NCBI RefSeq assembly: GCF_943912825.1
Contig: NZ_CALTUX010000017.1
Coordinates: 1 to 40,370 of the forward strand
Direction of reading: 5' to 3'
From: an uncultured Anaerococcus sp.
Lineage (GTDB): Bacteria > Bacillota > Clostridia > Tissierellales > Peptoniphilaceae
DNA length: 40,370 nucleotides
The position numbers and the translations under genes were made by a program. The notes under the pieces are model-generated. The model searched no databases. It saw only the letters and a program-made list of their open reading frames with translations, and was not told the DNA's origin. Below, piece after piece: positions 24,045 through 32,105 of the stretch (within the stretch, counting starts at the first letter, position 1; each line of letters starts with the position of its first letter).

Positions 24045-24096
24045 CTTTGAATTTTTAAAAATACCATCTAATATTTATCCATGAATTATTAAAGAA

Positions 24097-24142
24097 AAAT
24101 CACCTCGCCACAAAAGATGGGTCTTATGCGACAGAGTGATTT
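24097..24142 (-). terminator. Terminator of guaB
   Basis: On the minus strand AAATCAC and GTGATTT form the outer stem and CGC/GCG extends it. A small inner hairpin (AAGA-CCCA-TCTT) is nested in the loop. TTCTTT follows. It begins eight bases after the guaB stop. Confidence 0.65.
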
Positions 24143-24149
24143 ATGAAAA

Positions 24150-25601
24150 TTATTTTTTAGTATAGTTTGGAGATTCTCTTGTGATTTGAATATCGTGTGG
24201 GTGGTTTTCTACAAGAGAAGCTGGGCTTATTTTGACAAAACTTGCTTTTTCTTCTAATTCTACTAGATTTTGGGCACCGACATATCCCATACCAGACCTT
24301 AGGCCTCCTAGAAGTTGGTAGATGACATCACCTACTGATCCCTTGTAGGCTACCCTACCTTCTACTCCTTCTGGGACATATTTTTTGGTATCATTTTGGA
24401 AATACCTATCGCTTGAGCCTGATTTCATAGCTGCAAGAGAGCCCATGCCACGGTATTCCTTAAATTGCTTACCTTCAAACATGATTGTCTCTCCTGGAGA
24501 TTCTTCAGTACCTGCAAAGAGAGAACCTGCCATTACTACACTTGCCCCACAAGCAAGAGCCTTTGTAATATCACCAGAGTATTTAACACCACCATCAGCT
24601 ATTATTGGAATGTCATATTCCTTAGCTGCCTTATAGCAATCGATAATGGCTGAGATTTGTGGAACACCGACACCAGTTACAACCCTAGTTGTACAAATTG
24701 AACCAGGACCTATACCTACCTTTACACAATCTACTCCAGCTTCTATGAGGTCTTTGGTAGCTTGGCCTGTGGCAACATTGCCGGCTATAACTTGAAGGTC
24801 AGGATATTTAGCTTTTATCTTTCTTACAGCATCCATAACTCCCTTAGAGTGGCCGTGGGCTGTATCTAGGGCAATTACATCGACTTTTGCTTCTACTAGG
24901 GCATCGACCCTTTCCATCATATCGCCTGTAATACCAACACCTGCACCGACTAATAACCTGTCGTGCTCATCACGAGCTGAGTTTGGATATTGGCGAGTTT
25001 TTTCTATATCCTTGATGGTAATAAGGCCCTTAAGTTTGAATTCATCATCGACGATTGGAAGTTTTTCAACCTTGCCTGATTCCATCTTTTTAACAGCATC
25101 AGTCATTGAAATACCAACATGACCTACTATTAAGCCATCTTTTGTCATTATATCGTCAATAATTACACTTGGATCTTCTTGGAATCTTACATCACGGTTG
25201 GTTAAAATTCCCTTAAGATACATTTGGTCATCTACTATTGGCACTCCTGAAATCTTGTAATTTGACATAATTTCTAGGGCATCAGCAAGGGTATTGTAAG
25301 GATGAAGGAAGAATGGATCAGTTATAACCCCATGCTCACTTCTTTTAACCCTGTCGACTTCTCGAGCTTGTTCTTCTATAGACATATTTTTGTGAATGAT
25401 ACCTATACCACCTTGCCTAGCCATAGCTATAGCCATCCTAGATTCTGTAACTGTATCCATGGATGCAGACATGAGTGGAATATTAAGCTTGATTTTCTTA
25501 GTCAATCTTGTTCCTACTTCAACTTCATTAGGTAAGACCTCTGAAGGACCTGGTACTAATAATAAATCATCAAATGTTAAGCCATCTCCAATAATTTTCA
25601 T
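24150..25601 (-). CDS. guaB: IMP dehydrogenase
   Basis: The 483-residue protein is a full-length IMPDH: TFDDLLLVPGPSEVLP near residue 8, PLMSASMDTVTESRMAIAMA near 38, two CBS domains at about 90-205 (GILTNRDVRF, KGLITIKDIEKT), VDVIALDTAHGHS near 238, the catalytic-Cys loop VGIGPGSICTTRVVTGVG near 297, and the flap with YRGMGSLAAM near 385. It oxidises IMP to XMP, the first committed step to GMP. GAGG precedes the ATG. It stands alone between two terminators. Placement near a purine-related xanthine dehydrogenase locus 10 kb away may be chance. Confidence 0.96.
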   Translation of the reverse strand: MKIIGDGLTFDDLLLVPGPSEVLPNEVEVGTRLTKKIKLNIPLMSASMDTVTESRMAIAMARQGGIGIIHKNMSIEEQAREVDRVKRSEHGVITDPFFLHPYNTLADALEIMSNYKISGVPIVDDQMYLKGILTNRDVRFQEDPSVIIDDIMTKDGLIVGHVGISMTDAVKKMESGKVEKLPIVDDEFKLKGLITIKDIEKTRQYPNSARDEHDRLLVGAGVGITGDMMERVDALVEAKVDVIALDTAHGHSKGVMDAVRKIKAKYPDLQVIAGNVATGQATKDLIEAGVDCVKVGIGPGSICTTRVVTGVGVPQISAIIDCYKAAKEYDIPIIADGGVKYSGDITKALACGASVVMAGSLFAGTEESPGETIMFEGKQFKEYRGMGSLAAMKSGSSDRYFQNDTKKYVPEGVEGRVAYKGSVGDVIYQLLGGLRSGMGYVGAQNLVELEEKASFVKISPASLVENHPHDIQITRESPNYTKK

Positions 25602-25630
25602 AATAACCTCATTTCTTTTTTGAATTTACC

Positions 25631-25646
25631 TAGCCAGTACTGGCTA
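25631..25646. promoter_or_regulatory. Perfect 16-bp palindrome in the guaB leader
   Basis: TAGCCAGTACTGGCTA is a perfect palindrome lying about 30 bases upstream of the guaB start codon, downstream of the candidate promoter at 25675-25702. It is probably an operator, or a hairpin affecting translation. No known binding consensus is recognised. Confidence 0.5.
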
Positions 25647-25674
25647 AATATAAGCTGGAATAATTATTTTTCTT

Positions 25675-25702
25675 ACTATACTTTGATATAATTTTAAGTC
25701 TA
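25675..25702 (-). promoter_or_regulatory. Candidate guaB promoter
   Basis: On the minus strand TAGACT (25697-25702), 16 bases, TATAGT (25675-25680). Both boxes are imperfect. The leader would be about 67 bases and contain the palindrome at 25631-25646. Confidence 0.4.
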
Positions 25703-25712
25703 GGGAATTTTA

Positions 25713-25744
25713 AATAAAAAAAGAAGCTAAAAATAAATTTAGCT
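25713..25744 (-). terminator. Terminator of the DegV gene
   Basis: On the minus strand AGCTAAA (25738-25744) pairs with TTTAGCT (25725-25731), followed by TCTTTTTTTATTT. It starts ten bases past the DegV-family stop codon. Confidence 0.85.
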
Positions 25745-25754
25745 CCTTTAGTAA

Positions 25755-26624
25755 TTATTCTCTTTCTTTTTTTGATGCGTAGGCAAAAACTATGGTATCT
25801 GGGCCTGTGTGGGCACCTATAGTTAGGCTCATTTCGTAAAGATTTACTTTAGAGATGCCTAAGTCTTCTAATTCCTCTTTAATAATTTCTGCTTCTTGCC
25901 TATTAGATGAATATGATAGGTAAACTTCATCACAAATACTTGTGTCTATATTTTCTTCAATATCTTTTAGGACCTTAGCAATAGCTTTTTTTCTACCTCT
26001 TACATTCTTATATTGCGTTATCTTTCCATCCTTATCTGTAACTAGGATTGGGGCAATTTTCATAGCTTGACCTATGATTGCCTTGCCTTTTGAAAGCCTG
26101 CCGCCTTTTTGTAGGTACATTAGGTCATCAACCACAAATTCTACCCATATATAAGGTATTTTCTCCTCAAGAATTTTTTTAATCTCAATCATATCTAGGC
26201 CCTTGACCTTTAATTTGTAAGCCATATCTAAGATTAGGCTCTCTTCGATTGATCCAGCAAGGGTATCCACTATTTCTATTCTTCTATCTGGATATTCTTC
26301 TCTTAGGTTTTCACAAGCTATAGAAGCATTTGCAAAAGATGAAGATAAGCCAGATGAGAATCCTATATATAAAATATCCTTTCCTTCTTCAAGTACCTTC
26401 CTAAAGTATTCCTCATAGGTTAAAGGATTGGCTGCTACAGTTGTGTGCTTTTTACCTTCTTTAACAAGCTCGTAAAATTTATCTAGGCTAATACTCTCTT
26501 TATTTATGCCATACTCAACCCCGTCTAGAACTGTATTTATTGGGATTAATCTTATATCTTTATCTTTTATTTCTTGCATGTCAAAGTCTATACAAGAATC
26601 TCCTAGTAAACAAAAATCGTTCAT
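25755..26624 (-). CDS. DegV family fatty-acid-binding protein
   Basis: The 289-residue protein has the DegV layout: an N-terminal domain starting FCLLGDSCIDFDM, with HTTVAANPLTYEEYFRK near residue 58, the fatty-acid pocket segment IGFSSGLSSSFANA near 82, VDTLAGSIEESLILDMAYKL near 118, the linker WVEFVVDDLMYLQKGGRLSK near 155 and the C-terminal LTIGAHTGPDTIVFAY. DegV/FakB proteins bind a fatty acid and, with FakA kinase, help phosphorylate it for phospholipid synthesis. No FakA is adjacent. Expressed from its own extended -10 promoter and ended by its own terminator. Confidence 0.88.
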   Translation of the reverse strand: MNDFCLLGDSCIDFDMQEIKDKDIRLIPINTVLDGVEYGINKESISLDKFYELVKEGKKHTTVAANPLTYEEYFRKVLEEGKDILYIGFSSGLSSSFANASIACENLREEYPDRRIEIVDTLAGSIEESLILDMAYKLKVKGLDMIEIKKILEEKIPYIWVEFVVDDLMYLQKGGRLSKGKAIIGQAMKIAPILVTDKDGKITQYKNVRGRKKAIAKVLKDIEENIDTSICDEVYLSYSSNRQEAEIIKEELEDLGISKVNLYEMSLTIGAHTGPDTIVFAYASKKERE

Positions 26625-26670
26625 ATATTACCTCTATCTTTATATAATCAAAATTAGATTGTTTGTATGT

Positions 26671-26679
26671 ATTATACCA
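26671..26679 (-). promoter_or_regulatory. Extended -10 promoter of the DegV gene
   Basis: On the minus strand TGGTATAAT is a complete extended -10 (TGn plus TATAAT at 26671-26676) without a clear -35 box. The leader to the ATG would be about 40 bases. Confidence 0.55.
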
Positions 26680-26760
26680 TAATTTGCTTATAAAGATATT
26701 ATTTGTCCTGAAATTATTTATAATATATAGCTTATCTAATTTTTTAGAGGAAATATTATC

Positions 26761-27912
26761 CTATAGCATTTCTATAAAGGCGGTCATTCTTGTATTGAGT
26801 TGGCCTAGGTCTTGGGATGAGAAGTCTGTTTCTACGTAGGTGTATGGAATATTTTTCTCTTCTTGAACAAATCTTTTTATTTTTTCTCTTTCGACATTGT
26901 AGGTGTGGCAGGCTACTAGGTCCATTTCCACGACTCCATCCGCCTTATATTCATCAATTAATCTGCCTAAAAGTTCAAATCTATTGGTATCAGGACTCAT
27001 TACAGAGCAGCCTATGTCTATGTACCTATCGGCAAGTGATCTTATTAGGTCATCAGCTTCTAAATCAACATTTCTATCGAAATTTTTCTCTCCTGAGCAA
27101 TTTTCAAAGGCTACTATAACTCCACCATTATCCTCGATGGCTTTAATTACCTTTTCTGTAGCTCCACCCATTGGACAGCCTGTTACAACTATTCTTGGCT
27201 TTTTCTCCCTAGTAGATGTGTCATATTCATCGACTATTCTCTTTGCAAGAGCATTTATTTCATCTGCAAGGCCTTTTTTATCCATCTTAAATTGGGTCCC
27301 ATAGGTGACATGAAAGAGGTCTAGACCTGACATTGGTGTTGGGTCAAGCTTCATGGTCTGGGCAATATTTTTCTGGGCATCTCTTATGTCATTGCCAAGC
27401 TTTATAGCTGATCTTAATTTTTCTTCTGTGATTTTTTCACCTAATTTATCTTCCATATAGGTCTTAAATTCTGCTACTTCATCTGCCCAATATCTCTTAG
27501 CCTTTTCATCTTGCTTATTTGGTAGGTTCATCATATAAACTGGCTTTATTTCATCCATTAGCTCATACATTTTCTTTTTGCCATCGCAGGTTGTCTCACC
27601 TACTATGACATCAGAAAAGTAGAAGAATGGGCACTTATCAGTTTTGGCAAAGCCATAGGATGATTTTATAAGTGGGCATAGATTGGCTGGTAGGTCTTTT
27701 TCTGCTTCTGGTATAGTTTCATCACTAGTTGAGCATAGGCCTACTGTTGCTGCACCTGCTGCCCAGGCGATTTCTACTGGAAAATATGTACAATAAGCAC
27801 CTACTAGAGGTATATCCTTATCCTTTAGTTCCTTTACACTTAAAAAGGCATTTTTCCTCGCATCAGCAAATTCATCAAATATATCTGGTAAATCTTTTAT
27901 TACTTCATTCAT
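26761..27912 (-). CDS. Double-cubane-cluster reductase (2-hydroxyacyl-CoA dehydratase-like, YjiM/BcrB family)
   Basis: The 383-residue protein belongs to the HgdB/BcrB superfamily. Cluster-ligand candidates include GAYCTYFPVEI near residue 39, GLCSTSDET near 59, LCPLIKSSYGF near 78, KCPFFYFSDVIVGETTCDGKKKM near 92, VTGCPMGGATE near 245 and VMSPDTNRFE near 303, with DLVACHTYNVERE near 332. Its partner upstream (27909-28676) is the ATP-dependent activator, and the pair matches the described double-cubane [8Fe-9S] proteins that deliver low-potential electrons. Their physiological substrates are unknown. It overlaps the activator by four bases and ends the operon headed by a desulfurase and DUF3343 carrier, an odd partnership for a reductase. 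Confidence 0.87.
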   Translation of the reverse strand: MNEVIKDLPDIFDEFADARKNAFLSVKELKDKDIPLVGAYCTYFPVEIAWAAGAATVGLCSTSDETIPEAEKDLPANLCPLIKSSYGFAKTDKCPFFYFSDVIVGETTCDGKKKMYELMDEIKPVYMMNLPNKQDEKAKRYWADEVAEFKTYMEDKLGEKITEEKLRSAIKLGNDIRDAQKNIAQTMKLDPTPMSGLDLFHVTYGTQFKMDKKGLADEINALAKRIVDEYDTSTREKKPRIVVTGCPMGGATEKVIKAIEDNGGVIVAFENCSGEKNFDRNVDLEADDLIRSLADRYIDIGCSVMSPDTNRFELLGRLIDEYKADGVVEMDLVACHTYNVEREKIKRFVQEEKNIPYTYVETDFSSQDLGQLNTRMTAFIEML

Positions 27913-28676
27913 CTTTTTTTCTTCTCCTTAGCTAAGTATGCTGCTCCAAGAGAGCCAGCAAATTGTCCATTTTCTAGATTTTTTACTTCTTTGCCAATTA
28001 GATCTGAGAGGACCTCTGCAAAGTAGGATACATTTGAAAGGCCACCTGTTAAGATAAGCTCATCGCTTTCTCCAATTTTGTTATACATCTGCCTAACCTT
28101 TTGGGCGACAGAGCCTACAATGCCAGCTGCTATATCTTCTTTCTTCCTACCGTCGCCAATAAGGGATGTGATTTCAGTTTCCGCAAAAACCGTACACATA
28201 GAAGAAATTGCGATAGGCTCTCCAATTTTGGCTAGATCAAATAATTCATCTATGCCAAGGCCTAGCTTATTGGCCATGACCTCGATAAATTTGCCAGTAC
28301 CAGCAGAGCACTTGTCATTCATCTGAAATTCTGATACCAGCTTATCCTCAATAAGGATGGCCTTTGTATCTTGGCCACCAACATCAATTACAGCTAGATT
28401 GTCGGACCCTGACAAGACCCTAGCCCCTCTGGCGTGGCAGGTTATTTCTGTAATTACAAAGTCAGCGTAATCAACACTTACCCTACCATAGCCTGTAGCT
28501 GTTACACGGGTCTGATCGCTTGTGACATCTATGCCCCTTTCAAGTAGTCTAGTTTTAATGTCACCTGCCACTTCCTTAGAAGACCAGCCAGTTGGGCTTA
28601 CAAAATTAAAGTTTTCATCGCCTATGACAGAGACCTTGCTTGCAGTTGATCCTATATCTATGCCTACATAATTCAT
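27909..28676 (-). CDS. ATP-dependent activator of the double-cubane reductase (BadF/HgdC-like ATPase)
   Basis: The 255-residue protein is an ASKHA-fold ATPase: NYVGIDIGSTASKVSVIGD at the start, LAVIDVGGQDTKAILIED near residue 92, QMNDKCSAGTGKFIEVMA near 117 with the cluster Cys, SSMCTVFAETEITSLIGDG near 153 with the second Cys, and LTGGLSNVSYFAEVL near 208. Homologues such as HgdC bridge one [4Fe-4S] cluster between two subunits and couple ATP hydrolysis to electron transfer into the partner reductase. It overlaps DUF3343 upstream and the reductase downstream by four bases each. GGGAG precedes the ATG. Confidence 0.92.
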   Translation of the reverse strand: MNYVGIDIGSTASKVSVIGDENFNFVSPTGWSSKEVAGDIKTRLLERGIDVTSDQTRVTATGYGRVSVDYADFVITEITCHARGARVLSGSDNLAVIDVGGQDTKAILIEDKLVSEFQMNDKCSAGTGKFIEVMANKLGLGIDELFDLAKIGEPIAISSMCTVFAETEITSLIGDGRKKEDIAAGIVGSVAQKVRQMYNKIGESDELILTGGLSNVSYFAEVLSDLIGKEVKNLENGQFAGSLGAAYLAKEKKKR

Positions 28677-28897
28677 TTGACTTCTCCCAGGTCATAAATT
28701 TTATCAAAAGCGACCATATTTTCTTCTAAAATCTTTTTTATTTGATTTATATCTGTCATTTCTGCCTCAAAGGCTAGGCCGCATCCTGCTGAAATCTGGT
28801 TAGGAATTGGGATAAGCCTTCCTGCGAAATTATTAGCTTTAGCAAAATCTTCCATCATCATGGCATCAGTTGTTGTATCAAAACTTATTACTATCAT
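28673..28897 (-). CDS. DUF3343 putative Se/S carrier (copy 1)
   Basis: The 74-residue protein starts VISFDTTTDAMMMEDFAKA and carries RLIPIPNQISAGCGLAFEAE, the DUF3343 signature with its single conserved Cys in AGCG. The Pfam family is labelled a putative selenium/sulfur carrier; direct evidence is scarce. The gene overlaps the desulfurase by 20 bases and the activator by four, with AGGAGAAAAAG before the ATG, so all are translated together. It is a paralogue of the protein at 31842-32105. I infer that it accepts Se or S from the desulfurase. Confidence 0.82.
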   Translation of the reverse strand: MIVISFDTTTDAMMMEDFAKANNFAGRLIPIPNQISAGCGLAFEAEMTDINQIKKILEENMVAFDKIYDLGEVK

Positions 28898-30041
28898 CTT
28901 TTTCTCCTAAAATCTCCTTAAGGGCTAAGATTACTTGGTCAATTTCTTCTTTCTCATTAAAATATGAAAAGGAAAACCTCACAAGCCCGCAAGAATCAGT
29001 CCCCAAGGCCTTGTGGCAAAGGGGAGCACAGTGGGCACCAGACCTTGTGGCTATGTTATAGTCATCAGATAAAATTTGAGCTAGCCTATCTGAAGGAATT
29101 TTTGACGACCTAAGGGCTACTATCCCAACCCTACTACTCAAATCCTTAGCTCCAAATATTTCAATATCTTGGATTTCTTCAAGTCTCTTTGTAAAGTATG
29201 AAAGTAAGTCCGTATCTTTCTTTCTAATATTAGCAAGACCTGTTTCATTTATGTAATCTAGGCTAGCATTTAAGCATAAAATCCCGTGGCCATTTAGGGT
29301 GCCTGCCTCGAGGGCATCTGGCATCTGCCTTGGATGATTTTTATCAAATGATGCAAAGCCAGCACCGCCCACCTTAATAGTTTTGGGAACAAGCCCCTCT
29401 CTTATGTATATTCCCCCTATGCCCTGCATGGCAAAAAGTGCCTTATGACCTGTAAAACAAAGGCAATCAATACCAATTTTTTCAACATCTATATCAAGAA
29501 GGCCAGCACTTTGGGCAGCATCTACGATTAAGAGAAGGCCATGTTTTTTACAAAGCTTAGATAAAAAATCCAAATCTGTGATATTGCCAGTGACATTTGA
29601 AACATGACTTATGATTATGGCCTTGGTATTAGGCTTAATCTTGGCTTCTATCGAATTATAATTAAGTAGGCCCTCTTTCCTATCCTTAAAATCTATAAAG
29701 GTTATTTCTGCTCCTTCAGCCTCCTTAAGATATAAGGGACGGAGGACTGAATTGTGGTCAATTACTGATGTTATTACATGATCATCCTTGCCAACGAAAG
29801 AAGATATGGCTATATTTAAAGCCTCTGTAGCATTGGCTGTGAAGGCAATCCTTCTAGGATCCTTAATATTAAAGAGTCTTGCAAGTTTTCTCCTAGTATC
29901 TAAAACCATATGAAGGCTTGCTAGGCTTATTTTATTAAAACCCCTGGAAGGATTTCCAATTTTATCAAAATTTTCCATAAGCCTCTCCTTGACTAGGTCC
30001 GGTTTTATAAGGCTTGTGGCTGCATTATCTAAATAAATCAT
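28878..30041 (-). CDS. Class V aminotransferase, cysteine-desulfurase-like of the EF2568 type (copy 1)
   Basis: The 387-residue PLP enzyme starts MIYLDNAATSLIKPDLVKE, has FTANATEALNIAISSFVG near residue 67, SVIDHNSVLRPLYL near 92, LLIVDAAQSAGLLDIDVEK near 172, and the PLP-lysine motif CFTGHKALFAMQGIGGIYI near 200. The active-site Cys is in RSGAHCAPLCHKALG near 340. This family clusters with selD and Se-dependent molybdenum hydroxylases and is presumed to release S or Se from cysteine or selenocysteine. It heads the operon, right after a strong promoter, with GGGGAAG before its ATG. Closest relative in the window: the gene at 32095-33231. Confidence 0.9.
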   Translation of the reverse strand: MIYLDNAATSLIKPDLVKERLMENFDKIGNPSRGFNKISLASLHMVLDTRRKLARLFNIKDPRRIAFTANATEALNIAISSFVGKDDHVITSVIDHNSVLRPLYLKEAEGAEITFIDFKDRKEGLLNYNSIEAKIKPNTKAIIISHVSNVTGNITDLDFLSKLCKKHGLLLIVDAAQSAGLLDIDVEKIGIDCLCFTGHKALFAMQGIGGIYIREGLVPKTIKVGGAGFASFDKNHPRQMPDALEAGTLNGHGILCLNASLDYINETGLANIRKKDTDLLSYFTKRLEEIQDIEIFGAKDLSSRVGIVALRSSKIPSDRLAQILSDDYNIATRSGAHCAPLCHKALGTDSCGLVRFSFSYFNEKEEIDQVILALKEILGEKDDSNKF

Positions 30042-30070
30042 ATTCTTCCCCTATCTTTATATCCCCCACT

Positions 30071-30099
30071 ATTATCTAATATATCAGCTTACTTGTCAA
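30071..30099 (-). promoter_or_regulatory. Strong sigma-A promoter of the desulfurase - DUF3343 - reductase operon
   Basis: On the minus strand a perfect TTGACA (30094-30099), 17 bases, then GATAAT (30071-30076). Transcription should start near 30064, about 23 bases before the desulfurase ATG. This is the best promoter match in the window. Confidence 0.75.
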
Positions 30100-30133
30100 A
30101 CGTTTTACTAGCTTCAGATATTTATATTTCAAG

Positions 30134-30163
30134 CCATTGATAATACTTATCAAATATCAATGG
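30134..30163. promoter_or_regulatory. Overlapping dyads in the divergent selD / desulfurase region
   Basis: CCATTGATA (30134-30142) and TATCAATGG (30155-30163) form a nine-base inverted repeat. TTGATAA (30137-30143) and TTATCAA (30147-30153) form a second, overlapping one. The two cannot form together. They lie 35 bases upstream of the minus-strand -35 box and about 60 bases upstream of selD, so they could be an operator for either or both operons. No regulator is encoded nearby. Confidence 0.45.
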
Positions 30164-30225
30164 TAATGTTTGTATATACTTTTTTCTTTTTAAGAATAAT
30201 CGGTAAAATACTAGTAGGAGGCCTT

Positions 30226-31239
30226 ATGAAAAATTTAGAAGTATGCGGCGGTTGTAATGCGAAAATTGCCGCCGGTAATTTAGATTCCCTATTAAAGGAT
30301 ATAAATCCCTACAGGAGGGATGATATAATAGTTGGCTTTGACAAGAAGGATGATGCAGCTGTTATAGACATTGATGGTAAGACTTGTATAATCCAGACCT
30401 TGGATTTCTTCCCTACTATGGTCGAAGACCCATACCTTTTTGGGCAAATCGCTGCAGCCAATGCCCTAAGCGATGTTTATGCCATGGGTGGAGAGGTGAT
30501 TTCTGCCCTAAATATTGTAACCTTCCCGCTGGAAGAGGACTTTGCTATATTAAGAGAAATCCTTCGTGGTGGCAATGATAAGGTTACTGAGGCTAAGGCA
30601 AGCCTTACAGGAGGCCATTCTATCCATGATAAGACCATAAAATACGGCCTATCTGTTACAGGCAAGGTAGAAAAATCTAAGATTTGGAAAAATAACACAC
30701 CTCAAGATGGCGATGTCATCTTACTTACTAAAAAAATAGGTACAGCCTTAGTCACTGCTAATTATGCCCAGGGCCTTGTTAGTGAGAATGATTTTAAGGC
30801 TTGTATAAGCCAGATGGCTAGGCTTAATAAGTATGCCAGGGACATATTTGTAAATTACGACATCCATGCCGCTACAGATATCACAGGCTTTGGACTTTTA
30901 GGCCACCTGTCAGAGATGGCAGGAGATGACTATTCTATAGTAATAGATAGCAAAAAAGTCCCAATCCTAAGTCCAGCTAAAGAACTTGCAGGAGAATTTC
31001 TCTACACATCAGGCGGTCAAAATAACAGGTCCTACCTAGCAGATAAGGTAGAATTTATGATTGATGACTTTGCCATGGAGGAAGTCCTCTTTGACCCACA
31101 AACATCAGGTGGCCTATGTGTGGCAGTAGAAAAATCAGAGGCAGAAAAAATTAAAAATGAATTTGAAAAACAAGGTCTAGATCTTTGGCAAATAGGCCAA
31201 GTGATGAAGAAGAGATCTTATGATGTTATTGTAAAATAA
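30226..31239 (+). CDS. selD: Selenide, water dikinase (selenophosphate synthetase)
   Basis: The 337-residue protein carries the SelD hallmark near residue 7, VCGGCNAKI, where Cys aligns with the catalytic Cys/Sec position and Lys with the conserved Lys. The second Cys of the usual GCGCK is Ala here. It continues with DDAAVIDIDGKTCIIQTLDFF near 40, ANALSDVYAMGG near 78, SLTGGHSIHD near 115, ATDITGFGLLGHL near 209 and FDPQTSGGLCVAV near 288. It makes selenophosphate from selenide and ATP. AGGAGG at 30216 with ATG at 30226 decides the start over an earlier in-frame ATG at 30160. It is first in the operon selD-yedF-DUF3343-desulfurase. No selA, selB or selU is in the window, in keeping with the orphan SelD type. 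Confidence 0.93.
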   Translation: MKNLEVCGGCNAKIAAGNLDSLLKDINPYRRDDIIVGFDKKDDAAVIDIDGKTCIIQTLDFFPTMVEDPYLFGQIAAANALSDVYAMGGEVISALNIVTFPLEEDFAILREILRGGNDKVTEAKASLTGGHSIHDKTIKYGLSVTGKVEKSKIWKNNTPQDGDVILLTKKIGTALVTANYAQGLVSENDFKACISQMARLNKYARDIFVNYDIHAATDITGFGLLGHLSEMAGDDYSIVIDSKKVPILSPAKELAGEFLYTSGGQNNRSYLADKVEFMIDDFAMEEVLFDPQTSGGLCVAVEKSEAEKIKNEFEKQGLDLWQIGQVMKKRSYDVIVK

Positions 31240-31248
31240 GGAGATATT

Positions 31249-31848
31249 ATGAAAAAAATTGATTGTTTAGGAAAAGTTTGCCCAATACCAGTTATAGAAA
31301 CCAAGAAGCTAATTAAGGAAAATCCAGATGAGAGTTACTTTGAAATCCTTGTAGACAATGAAGTTGCTACACAAAACCTAGCCAAAATGGCCAAGGAATT
31401 AAAAATCGAATCAGCTTGCGAGAAAATCAAGGACGGGGTCTATAGGGTAAGTTTAAAGAAAAACCCTGACCTAGCTTGCCAAATCATGGAGGATGCCCCA
31501 ACCATGAATACATCATCATATGTTGTAGCTATATCTGATGATAGGATGGGAAATGGCGACGAAGAATTTTCTAAGAGCCTACTAGAAGGCTTTATCTATG
31601 CCCTTACAGAACAAGATGTCCTCCCAGAAAAGGTAATCTTTTACAATAGAGGAGTATTTTTAACAAGCGCTAATGAGAAAACTATCGAAGATCTAAAAAA
31701 TTTAGCTAGTAAGGGTGTGGAAATCCTATCTTGCGGTCTTTGCCTAGGTAACTACAAGCTTAAAGAAAAACTAGCTGTAGGCGAGATTACAAATATGTAT
31801 AAGATTGTAGAAATTTTAAGAAGCCACCATGTTGTAAGCCCATGCTAG
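31249..31848 (+). CDS. yedF: Selenium metabolism protein YedF
   Basis: The 199-residue protein has an N-terminal TusA-like domain with LGKVCPIPVIETKKLI (the CPxP Cys at residue 11), a linker with a run of polar residues, and a C-terminal DsrE-like half with VVAISDDRMGNGDEEFSKSL and LSCGLCLGNYKLKEKL near residue 160. The two-domain YedF form occurs in genomes with selD and Se-dependent molybdenum hydroxylases. It presumably carries persulfide or perselenide. AAGGAG precedes the ATG, ten bases after selD. It overlaps the DUF3343 start by seven bases. Confidence 0.9.
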   Translation: MKKIDCLGKVCPIPVIETKKLIKENPDESYFEILVDNEVATQNLAKMAKELKIESACEKIKDGVYRVSLKKNPDLACQIMEDAPTMNTSSYVVAISDDRMGNGDEEFSKSLLEGFIYALTEQDVLPEKVIFYNRGVFLTSANEKTIEDLKNLASKGVEILSCGLCLGNYKLKEKLAVGEITNMYKIVEILRSHHVVSPC

Positions 31849-32105
31849 GAGAAGAATTCATCCTCTTCTCCTTTGCTAAATTTGAAGACCCAGCCAGGGC
31901 TCTTGATAAGGTCAAAGATTTCAAAAAGGCAAGGCTCATACCCCTACCTCCAGAAATAGATGCAGGCTGTGGCTTTGCCCTAAGGATTAAGAAAGAAGAT
32001 TTGGATAAGGCTTTGAAAATTCTAACAAAAGATGATTATGACGGAATTTTTCTAATGGGAAAAGATAAAAATGGAAGGAGGATAATAGAAAAATATGTAT
32101 TTTGA
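31842..32105 (+). CDS. DUF3343 putative Se/S carrier (copy 2)
   Basis: The 87-residue protein has the same signature as copy 1, RLIPLPPEIDAGCGFALRIK, with one conserved Cys, and a longer charged C-terminus. No good ribosome binding site is seen; the start overlaps yedF's end by seven bases, so translation is probably coupled. It overlaps the next gene by 11 bases. It should accept Se or S in the SelD/YedF branch, by inference from the family label and neighbourhood. Confidence 0.8.
   Translation: MLGEEFILFSFAKFEDPARALDKVKDFKKARLIPLPPEIDAGCGFALRIKKEDLDKALKILTKDDYDGIFLMGKDKNGRRIIEKYVF

Noticed and set aside
26903..27304. 133-residue plus-strand open frame opposite the double-cubane reductase gene
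   Set aside because: Shadow frame of a real gene; no start site and Ser-rich composition.
30160..30225. Longer N-terminus for SelD from an earlier ATG
   Set aside because: It would add a hydrophobic stretch not found in SelD and bypass a perfect AGGAGG placed for the ATG at 30226.
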